From NCBI GenBank assembly GCA_031363085.1, contig JANLTU010000226.1, positions 1 to 28,218 on the forward strand: a stretch of 28,218 bases of DNA, given 5' to 3'. Source of the DNA: UBA6921 sp031363085 (GTDB lineage Bacteria; Pseudomonadota; Gammaproteobacteria; SG8-11). The notes beneath the pieces were generated by a model that worked only from the letters and a program-made list of their open reading frames with translations, was not told the DNA's origin and searched no databases. Positions 21,677 to 28,218 of this stretch are shown here, in pieces (within the stretch, counting starts at the first letter, position 1; every line of letters begins with the position of its first letter). The position numbers and the translations under genes were made by a program.

Positions 21677-22639
21677 ATGATGAAGCCCATTCGGCGTGTA
21701 ATTCCTGCACTGGTCATGACCGCACTGTTTCCGCTGCACGCGGGCGCAGCCGATTTGAAGTGGAATGGATTTTTGGATTTCACCTTCATGGCGATCGACG
21801 ATACGACTTCTGGGCCCAGTCCGACGCAAGGTAAATTCGACATGATGGGCGAGCTGGATCTGAATGCCACCTTGGGCAACGCCGTCACGGCGCGCATGGA
21901 TTTTGATTTGGGAACTGCGATGCAAACTATGCCTATGGGTGACTCTGGTCGCTTTGAACAAGCGTTTGTGGCGTGGGACTCGCCGAAGGGTATTCAATTC
22001 AAAGGCGGCTTGTTCAACAATCCATTGAGCTGGGAAGCCGAAGACGCGCCCGACCTTTACCAGATCAGTCACGGGCAGTTGTATAGCATTTGGGATTACA
22101 CCACGGAGTTAAATGGCGACAACTTGATGGGTGTGGCGGTGTCGGGTAAAACCGGCATCGTGACCTTAACCGCTGCGGCGCTCAATGACCTGCAACAAGT
22201 CGATGAAAAAAATTCCTTCATGGGCATGGTGGAGATCAAGCCTGACACCCAGATGGATTTAAAAGTGGGTTTTATTACTCAAAAAACCTTGTTTAAAACC
22301 ATCGTGGATATCAACGCGACTTACACCCAAGGGTTGATCATGCTCGGTGGCGAAATCATGTTGCCCAGTGAGATCATCGACATGGGCCTGGGCATTACCG
22401 GCACTTACAAGTTCTCGGAACAAGTCAGCGGCACGCTGCGTTTTGATAATGTCAGCTATGACCGGAAAGGCTATGACGACAGCCGCTCGTTCACGATTGC
22501 GGCGAGCTATATGCTGGATAAAAATTTAATGGTGAACGCAGAGCTGCGTTCTAACGGTTCCGACAACAATTTTTATGCAGCTAAGATCAAAAATGCCGAC
22601 GGCAATCAGGTGCAGTTGGAGTTGATTGCAACCTTCTAA
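21677..22639 (+). CDS. Outer-membrane beta-barrel (porin-like) protein
   Basis: A 320-residue protein with a signal peptide (MMKPIRRVIPALVMTALFPLHAGA then ADLKWNGF). The mature protein is made of alternating strands typical of porins: LKWNGFLDFTFMAID, MMGELDLNATLGNAVTARMDFDLG, GIQFKGGLFNNPLSWE, and a C-terminal strand ending in aromatic phenylalanine (QLELIATF), the outer-membrane sorting signal recognised by the Bam machinery. No specific substrate can be read. The start ATG 21677 (or 21680) follows TTGGAGAG. It lies behind the terminator of the glycine-zipper gene, so it is probably transcribed separately or by read-through. Ends converge on the GGDEF/EAL gene. Confidence 0.82.
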   Translation: MMKPIRRVIPALVMTALFPLHAGAADLKWNGFLDFTFMAIDDTTSGPSPTQGKFDMMGELDLNATLGNAVTARMDFDLGTAMQTMPMGDSGRFEQAFVAWDSPKGIQFKGGLFNNPLSWEAEDAPDLYQISHGQLYSIWDYTTELNGDNLMGVAVSGKTGIVTLTAAALNDLQQVDEKNSFMGMVEIKPDTQMDLKVGFITQKTLFKTIVDINATYTQGLIMLGGEIMLPSEIIDMGLGITGTYKFSEQVSGTLRFDNVSYDRKGYDDSRSFTIAASYMLDKNLMVNAELRSNGSDNNFYAAKIKNADGNQVQLELIATF

Positions 22640-22650
22640 GTTCTGACTGA

Positions 22651-22704
22651 AGTAATCCGCTGGTGGGTCGCGGCACAGGCATGTCCGACCCACACTGGGT
22701 TACT
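22651..22704. terminator. Large inverted repeat between convergent genes
   Basis: GTGGGTCG (22663-22670) pairs perfectly with CGACCCAC (22686-22693), and AGTAA (22651-22655) with TTACT (22700-22704) outside it. It fills the gap between the porin-like gene and the end of the GGDEF/EAL gene and probably serves both as a terminator, although T-runs are missing. Confidence 0.55.
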
Positions 22705-22708
22705 GCGG

Positions 22709-25700
22709 CTAATGCAGCGGCCGTGGCCTACCCAAGTGATATCCCTGCACATAATCCACGCCCAGATTGCGTAACGCGAGCAGCGTGTGGTCGTTCTCGA
22801 CACTTTCGGCGATGGTCTTGATGCCCATCAAGTGGCCGATCTGATTGATCGATTCGACCATAGCGGTGTTGATGCGGTCGCCGGACATGTCGACCACGAA
22901 ACTGCCGTCGATTTTCAGATAATCCACCGGCAGGTTTTTCAGGTAGGTGAAGGAGCTGACACCGCTGCCGAAGTCGTCGAGCGAGAAGCGGCAACCCAGG
23001 GTTTTGAGCGAGGTGATGAAGTGCGTGGCCTTGGCGACATTCTGGATCGCGGCAGTTTCGGTGATTTCAAAACCGATCCGGTTCGCCGCCACGCCGCTGC
23101 TTTGCAACTCGGTGGTGACGAAGTCGAGAAACTGTCCGTCGCTTAAGGTTTGTCCCGACACGTTGATGAAATAAGGCGACTGCTGCCCGTTTATTGCTTG
23201 CTTCTTCAGCCAGTCGAGAAAATTGCGCACCACCCAACGATCAATGCGCGGCATCAAATGATAGCGTTCCGCCGACGGTAAAAAATGCGCCGGCGCGACA
23301 ATTTGTCCGGCGCTGTCAAGCATGCGCACCAGCACCTCGCCGTGCTGCGGTTGGGAATTGTCGTGCAAGTCGACGATGGGCTGAAAATATAGCCGGAATT
23401 GATCTTCATCCAGCGCGCGCTGGATGCGTTGCATCCACTGCATCTGCCCATGATGCTTGGCCATGGTGAGATCGTTTTGGTGGAAGATATGAATGCGGTT
23501 GCGGCCCAGCTCCTTGGCAACATAGCAGGCGGAATCGGCGGCGCGCAGCACGTCGGTGATCACCGAGAACTCCTTGTTGAGCGGAACCACGCCGATGCTG
23601 GCGGCGAGGTTAAACGCTTTATCTTCCCAGGCAAAACGCAGTGCTTTCACGCTTTCGAGCAAAAACGCCGCGACATCCACGCCGCGCTCCAGCGTGCAGT
23701 TGAACAGCAGCACGCCGAACTCGTCGCCGCCCAGGCGCGCTAAAATGTCATGCTCGCCCAAGGTTGCAGCCAGTTTTGTGCTCAGTTGTTTGACCAGTTC
23801 GTCGCCGGCCGCGTGCCCGCAGGTGTCGTTGACCACTTTGAATTGATCAAGATCGATGTAGCACACCACGTAAGGCGTGCTGCCGCGTCGCACCCCGGCG
23901 AGCGCGGTATGCACGCAGTGTTCGAATTCGCGGCGATTGATCAGTCCGGTGAGCGCGTCGTGCGAGGTCTGGTAGGACATCTTGTGCACTAGGCGGCGCA
24001 TCTCGGTCACGTCGCGCAGCACCAGCACGGCGCCGATGACTTGCTGCTTGGCGTTACGCAGCGGGGTTGAATTGATTTCCACGTAAGATTCTTTGCTGCG
24101 GTCGCGATGCACCAACACGTTGTACTGGGATTGGCTGGCGCGCGTCAGTCGGTCGTAGTAATCGGCCGACTCGTCTTGGCGTGAACTCTCATCACGCAAC
24201 TGCAGAATGTTTTGCAATGCGCTGCCGCGCGCTTCCAGGTGCGCCCAGCCGGTGAGTTTGGAGGCGGTTTGATTCATGTAAATGACCGCACCGAAGGTGT
24301 CGGTGGTGATCACGCCCTCGCCGATGGAATCGAGCGTCACCTGCGATAATTCGTTCAGTTGTTTGAAGCGTTCTTCGGTATGCGTGCGCTGCATCGACAA
24401 CAAGCGGGTTTTGATGATCAACGCGGCTTCGCGCGCCACACCTTCGATCAGCGCCACGTCACCGGTGCTGTAGTTACGCTGAGTTTGGGTGTTGACCGAC
24501 ATCAGTACGCCGAGCATTTCGTTCTCGGCGATCAGCGGCACCAGCAGTGCGGATTCGGTGGTGATGTCGGGCGCGAGATGGGGTGTTTCGGTGTCCTCGG
24601 GCGTGGCGCGATACAGCGCGGTTTTGCGGTTGTTGAAACATTCCGCGACCAGCGTCGGCGCAATCAAGGGCAGGCGGAAATGTCCGGTGGGATTGAAGGC
24701 GACGCCGGTATAAGCGACGCACAACAATTCGTTTTGGGTGTCGTCGTGCAAGAACAGGAAACACATGTCGTCGTCGACCGCTTGCGCGCAGATATTGCCC
24801 AGCGCCGCGAAGCATTCGCTGGGTTTGAGTGCGCTGAGGTTGTGCATGATGCGGTTGCTGAGGGTCAGCACCTGTTGATGGATGCGCAGTTCGTCGAGCA
24901 GAATCTGAAAATGTCCAGCAATGACACCGATGTCGTCGGTCGATTGCGGAGATAAGGCCAAGCCGCTCGCCGGGTCGGCGAGCCGAACGTGCAGCATGCT
25001 TTGTAAGGGCTGTAGCGACTGCCCGAAACTGCGCATCAACATCAAGGTGCCGGCCACGGCGAGCAGTTCCAAGGCCAGCCACATTACAAATATTTCGAGG
25101 TCGAAGATGCCGGTGCGTGTCCAGTAATACTGGACCAGCAGCGTGTCGATCAGCAGCGGTATCAACGCACCGATCAGAAAAACCTTGGTGCGTATCGTAA
25201 CGTGTGGTGTGATCAGCCGGGTGGTGCTCAGTGCGCGCCCGAATAAATCCAGAAAGCGCATGAACACCGGCAGCCCCACAACGATGGTAACGACGAGCGC
25301 AACCAGGTGAATACGGAACCAGTCGGCGGCTTCTGGTTCGAAGTCTGCATGAATTTGCGCGCTGGTGATGACCAGTGCGGGCGCGAGCAAAATGTAGCCC
25401 AGAAACACCGACCAGAAGGCCAGCGGAAAGCGGCGCAAGCGGCGTTCCGCTTCCGCTGCGCCGGCCGGCGTGCGGTGGGTAAGGTAAGCAAGGACTGGCT
25501 GAACATAGCGGCCGAAATACCATTCGGTGAACATCAGGCTGGCCACCAGATACAACACGATCGGCAGGCTGAGCAACACGTTCATCATTTGCGGCACTGA
25601 AAACATTTCGATGAAGACTAAAAATGTCAGGCCAAGCGCGGGTGGAGTGGACCAAGCAACGAACATGAGAACGCGAAATCGGCGAGCAAACTGGTTTGCC

Positions 25701-25750
25701 GCGATGGGCGGAGGGTAAGGTGCAGCAAGGTCGTTACTGTTCAGATGCAT
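22709..25750 (-). CDS. Membrane GAF-PAS-GGDEF-EAL cyclic-di-GMP enzyme
   Basis: A 1013-residue inner-membrane protein that probably makes and/or breaks c-di-GMP. About six hydrophobic segments in the first 245 residues form a membrane sensor, followed by a HAMP-like stretch, a GAF domain (about 300-450), a PAS domain (about 465-590), GGDEF and EAL. The cyclase motif GGDEF is intact at 674-678, but the RxxD inhibitory site is missing (GEHD at that position). The phosphodiesterase has EVL instead of EAL (E805), with NVSG, EITE, DDFGSG (D925, D926), KIDG, AESVE and QGY all present, so it may be active. The start is chosen at 25750; an in-frame TTG at 25771 is possible. It is divergent from slt. 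Confidence 0.93.
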   Translation of the reverse strand: MHLNSNDLAAPYPPPIAANQFARRFRVLMFVAWSTPPALGLTFLVFIEMFSVPQMMNVLLSLPIVLYLVASLMFTEWYFGRYVQPVLAYLTHRTPAGAAEAERRLRRFPLAFWSVFLGYILLAPALVITSAQIHADFEPEAADWFRIHLVALVVTIVVGLPVFMRFLDLFGRALSTTRLITPHVTIRTKVFLIGALIPLLIDTLLVQYYWTRTGIFDLEIFVMWLALELLAVAGTLMLMRSFGQSLQPLQSMLHVRLADPASGLALSPQSTDDIGVIAGHFQILLDELRIHQQVLTLSNRIMHNLSALKPSECFAALGNICAQAVDDDMCFLFLHDDTQNELLCVAYTGVAFNPTGHFRLPLIAPTLVAECFNNRKTALYRATPEDTETPHLAPDITTESALLVPLIAENEMLGVLMSVNTQTQRNYSTGDVALIEGVAREAALIIKTRLLSMQRTHTEERFKQLNELSQVTLDSIGEGVITTDTFGAVIYMNQTASKLTGWAHLEARGSALQNILQLRDESSRQDESADYYDRLTRASQSQYNVLVHRDRSKESYVEINSTPLRNAKQQVIGAVLVLRDVTEMRRLVHKMSYQTSHDALTGLINRREFEHCVHTALAGVRRGSTPYVVCYIDLDQFKVVNDTCGHAAGDELVKQLSTKLAATLGEHDILARLGGDEFGVLLFNCTLERGVDVAAFLLESVKALRFAWEDKAFNLAASIGVVPLNKEFSVITDVLRAADSACYVAKELGRNRIHIFHQNDLTMAKHHGQMQWMQRIQRALDEDQFRLYFQPIVDLHDNSQPQHGEVLVRMLDSAGQIVAPAHFLPSAERYHLMPRIDRWVVRNFLDWLKKQAINGQQSPYFINVSGQTLSDGQFLDFVTTELQSSGVAANRIGFEITETAAIQNVAKATHFITSLKTLGCRFSLDDFGSGVSSFTYLKNLPVDYLKIDGSFVVDMSGDRINTAMVESINQIGHLMGIKTIAESVENDHTLLALRNLGVDYVQGYHLGRPRPLH

Positions 25751-25956
25751 GCACCGTAGCGAATTACGCAATCAAAGCTTGGATAAACACGACCAATAAT
25801 AGTACGTGCTTTATTGATGTAAACGGCATGACGCAGTTTTTATCTGAACGAGCGGCCAAATGCGAAGGGATTCGCGCGTCAAATTTACGGCAAGTCGAGC
25901 GATGAGCATGGGTGACCGATAACGCACCATGGTATTTCCTGCTTCTGAAACCGTCA

Positions 25957-27918
25957 ATGAATAAGCGATCCGCGCGAATCCGCACCGGATACGGGCGCGC
26001 CTGTGTGCTGGTTGTGGCCTGCTGCGCAGGGGTGCCGGGCTATGGCGATGCGTCGCCGCAGGACTTGACCGCACAACGCAAAACTTTCCTCACTGCCCAG
26101 GCCGCAGTGATTGCCGGTAAAAGCGCGCTTTTCAAAACCTTGCTGCCTCAACTTGAAACCTACCCCCTGTATGGCTATCTGCTCTACGAAGACTTAAGTC
26201 GCCGCTTGCCCAGCGCTAAAGAAGCCGAACTGCGTGCATTTCTGGCGCGCACCATGGGCAGCCCGATCAACGCGCGGCTGCGTAACCTGTGGCTGACGCA
26301 GCTTGCACAGCAGCAGCAGTGGAAAACCTATGTGACGGTTTACGAACCGCAGGGGGACGACGAGCTGCATTGCTATTTTTTGCGCGCGCGTCTGGCCACC
26401 GGAAAAATTAAAGACCTGATGGATGACGTCAAACGCATGTGGCTGGTGGGGCGCGAGCAACCCACGCAATGCGATCCGGTGTTCGAAGCTTGGCGGCGCG
26501 CCAAAGGCATGACTGAAGACGTGGTGTGGCAGCGCATTCGGCTGGCGATGGAGGCGAGCAAGCTGTCACTGGCGCAAACGCTGGCGGCGTATCTGAAACC
26601 GGACGGGCGCGGTTGGGTCGAGCGCTGGGTGCGGGTGCATCAAACTCCGGCGAAAGAGCTGGAGCAGGCGGGCTTACGTCAAGACCTGCCCATCGCGCGC
26701 GAAATCATGTGTTACGGGGTGTTGCGCTTGCTGAAGTTTGACGTCGATGTCGCCAATGAACGTTGGCGTGCGCTCAAACCGTTGTATGCGTTCACGCCAC
26801 AGCAGATTGCGTTGGTAGAGCGCGAGATTGCGTTGCAGGCGGCGTATCGCCAACACCCGCGCGCGTTGGAGTGGCTGAACGCACTCAGTGTCGCCGACGA
26901 GCAAGTGGTGCAGTGGCGCGCGCGCGTTGCGCTGTCGCAGGGCGATTGGAATGCGCTGCGTGCGGTGATCACCGCCTTGTCGCCGGCCGATGCACAGCAA
27001 GATCAATGGTTATATTGGAAGGCGCGTGCGCTGGCGGAAATCGGCGCCGCGCAGGGTGAGTCGGTTTACGACGGCGTGGTGTTCGATCTATTCGACGCGC
27101 TGGTCGGGCGGCGCAGTTATTACGGCTTCCTCGCCGCCGACCGCTTGGTGCGCGACTACGAATTCAAACATGCCAGTGTGCAATTCACCGACGCGGAGTT
27201 AGCGCAAGTTGCACAACTGCCAGCCCTGCAACGTGCCTACGAATTATTGCTGTTGGATCGCACCTTGGACGCGCGCAAGGAATGGTTGCTGGCGACGGCG
27301 CGCTTTAATAGCCGCCAACTGCAAGTTGCAGCGGTGCTCGCACATCAATGGGGCTGGCATGATCGCGCCATTATTACGCTGGGGCAGAGTGCGGAAAACG
27401 ACGACATGGATGTGCGCTTCCCGATGGCCTACCAGGATCAGGTGGCGGCGGTGTCGCGTCGCTACGGTCTCGATCCGGCCTGGGTCTACGGCATCATTCG
27501 CCAGGAGAGTGCCTTCATGCTCGATTCCCGTTCGGGTGCCGGCGCGCTGGGCTTGATGCAACTGATTCCGGCGACCGCGAGCTTCACCGCCAAGCTGATC
27601 AAGCTGCCGTTAAAAGGCAATTACGAACTGCTCGATGTGGATCGTAATATCGAACTGGGCAGCGCCTATCTAAAACATCTGGCCGACCAATACGCCGGCA
27701 ATCCGGTGTTGGCGACGGCGGCGTATAACGCCGGGCCGCAGCGCGTGAATTTGTGGCTGCCGGCAACATCGCAAGCCGCCGACGTGTGGGTGGAAACCGT
27801 GCCGTATCGCGAAACGCGCGAGTACATCAAACGTGTGTTCACCTACACGACGATTTTCGACCAACGCCTGGGCGGGCAAACCACGCGCTTGTCGCTGCGC
27901 ATGCCGGCGGTTAAGTAA
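25957..27918 (+). CDS. slt: Soluble lytic murein transglycosylase, Slt70 type
   Basis: Cleaves peptidoglycan between MurNAc and GlcNAc, forming 1,6-anhydro ends, in the periplasm. At 653 residues it matches Slt70. A signal peptide (from MNKRSARIRTG to about GYGDA) precedes the superhelical U-domain (about 30-490). The catalytic glutamate is E517 in GIIRQESAFM, followed by GALGLMQLIPATA and TAAYNAGPQRV, the goose-lysozyme-like motif set. The C-terminus has YRETREYIKRVFTY. The ATG at 25957 gives the best signal peptide; an upstream GTG at 25912 in frame would add 15 residues. No strong ribosome site is visible for either. The NDUFA9-like gene follows in the same direction, an arrangement seen in other gammaproteobacteria. 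Confidence 0.94.
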   Translation: MNKRSARIRTGYGRACVLVVACCAGVPGYGDASPQDLTAQRKTFLTAQAAVIAGKSALFKTLLPQLETYPLYGYLLYEDLSRRLPSAKEAELRAFLARTMGSPINARLRNLWLTQLAQQQQWKTYVTVYEPQGDDELHCYFLRARLATGKIKDLMDDVKRMWLVGREQPTQCDPVFEAWRRAKGMTEDVVWQRIRLAMEASKLSLAQTLAAYLKPDGRGWVERWVRVHQTPAKELEQAGLRQDLPIAREIMCYGVLRLLKFDVDVANERWRALKPLYAFTPQQIALVEREIALQAAYRQHPRALEWLNALSVADEQVVQWRARVALSQGDWNALRAVITALSPADAQQDQWLYWKARALAEIGAAQGESVYDGVVFDLFDALVGRRSYYGFLAADRLVRDYEFKHASVQFTDAELAQVAQLPALQRAYELLLLDRTLDARKEWLLATARFNSRQLQVAAVLAHQWGWHDRAIITLGQSAENDDMDVRFPMAYQDQVAAVSRRYGLDPAWVYGIIRQESAFMLDSRSGAGALGLMQLIPATASFTAKLIKLPLKGNYELLDVDRNIELGSAYLKHLADQYAGNPVLATAAYNAGPQRVNLWLPATSQAADVWVETVPYRETREYIKRVFTYTTIFDQRLGGQTTRLSLRMPAVK

Positions 27919-27965
27919 ACCAAACCTTCTGGTACACTCCCGCACCGCAGCGGGTGAATAAAAAT

Positions 27966-27990
27966 AATGTTGAATGATAAATGTTGAATG
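27966..27990. repeat. Short direct repeat in slt/NDUFA9 spacer
   Basis: AATGTTGAATG occurs at 27966-27976 and again at 27980-27990, 14 bases apart, and an inverted CAACATT lies at 28021-28027. Together they could be a regulator site ahead of the NDUFA9-like gene or chance low-complexity sequence. The rest of the 144-base gap shows nothing else clear. Confidence 0.35.
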
Positions 27991-28062
27991 CAAGCGTGCG
28001 CGGTGCGCATCCTCCACACGCAACATTGAGCATTTGCCATGCAAATTTACACAGGAGCGGAT

Positions 28063-28218
28063 ATGAGCGTTAAGCGTCGGATTTGTGTGGTAGGCGGCAC
28101 CGGATTTGTCGGGCAACATCTGGTGGTGCGCCTCGCCGACGAAGGGCATTACGTAAAAGTCTTGGCGCGGCACCGCGAGCGCCATCGTGACCTGTTAGTG
28201 TTGCCGAGCGTGCATGTG
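28063..28218 (+). CDS. NAD(P)-binding protein, complex I NDUFA9-like, 3'-truncated by window edge
   Basis: Only the first 52 residues are visible. They contain the Rossmann nucleotide-binding motif VVGGTGFVGQHL (GxxGxxG) and RLADEGHYVKVLARHRERHRDL, typical of the atypical short-chain dehydrogenase family related to mitochondrial complex I subunit NDUFA9. AGGAG (28053-28057) sits 5 bases before the ATG. Position directly after slt supports the family call, since this pair is common in gammaproteobacteria. Function in bacteria is not established; a role in quinone or redox homeostasis is often suggested. Confidence 0.82.
   Translation, partial: MSVKRRICVVGGTGFVGQHLVVRLADEGHYVKVLARHRERHRDLLVLPSVHV

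Noticed and set aside
24474..25655. 393-codon minus-strand ORF within the GGDEF/EAL gene
   Set aside because: Arg/His-rich shadow of the real frame on the same strand; no family resemblance.

Overview
The window reads as the chromosome of a gammaproteobacterium with moderately high G+C. The housekeeping proteins support this: an E. coli-like endonuclease III, a DUF1841 protein, Slt-type lytic transglycosylase next to an NDUFA9-like gene, and LpoB/LPP20 lipoproteins. I cannot name the genus. No tRNA, rRNA, CRISPR array or phage was seen.

Layout. 1-4.5 kb: the 3' part of argG, then ppnP, facing a minus-strand group (class V aminotransferase, small envelope protein, nth, DUF1841). 4.5-6.1 kb: a cyanobacterial-type truncated hemoglobin behind a clear promoter that overlaps an NsrR-like inverted repeat, followed by a 2Fe-2S/FAD/NAD reductase, a plausible two-protein nitric oxide dioxygenase. 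6.3-9.5 kb: a compact signalling operon made of a membrane CheA-like kinase with a PilJ/NarX-type sensor domain, a small broken or recoded secreted ORF, a CheY and a CheX-type phosphatase. 9.75-13.5 kb: a nitrate uptake locus, nasT (ANTAR antiterminator) followed by nrtA, nrtB and an ABC ATPase. Between nasT and nrtA lies a complete antitermination leader: two hairpins with identical AACGGC hexaloops, the second sharing bases with an intrinsic terminator.

13.7-17.2 kb: an FGE-fold secreted protein without the catalytic cysteines, a 242-bp MITE-like element with 23-bp terminal inverted repeats, and an overlapping glycerophosphodiesterase/short GlpD pair. 17.3-20.8 kb: a four-lipoprotein operon (LPP20, LpoB-like, COG3014, LPP20). 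21-22.6 kb: a His-rich glycine-zipper protein and an outer-membrane barrel. 22.7-28.2 kb: a large membrane GAF-PAS-GGDEF-EAL protein, Slt, and the start of an NDUFA9-like gene.

The centre (4.5-13.5 kb) looks like a nitrogen-oxide block: NO detoxification, a kinase whose sensor domain type is known to bind nitrate in other bacteria, and NasT-controlled nitrate import. The most notable observations are the ANTAR leader, the CheW-less kinase/CheY/CheX module with its hidden small gene, the lysine at the hemoglobin distal E10 position, and the MITE-like repeat.
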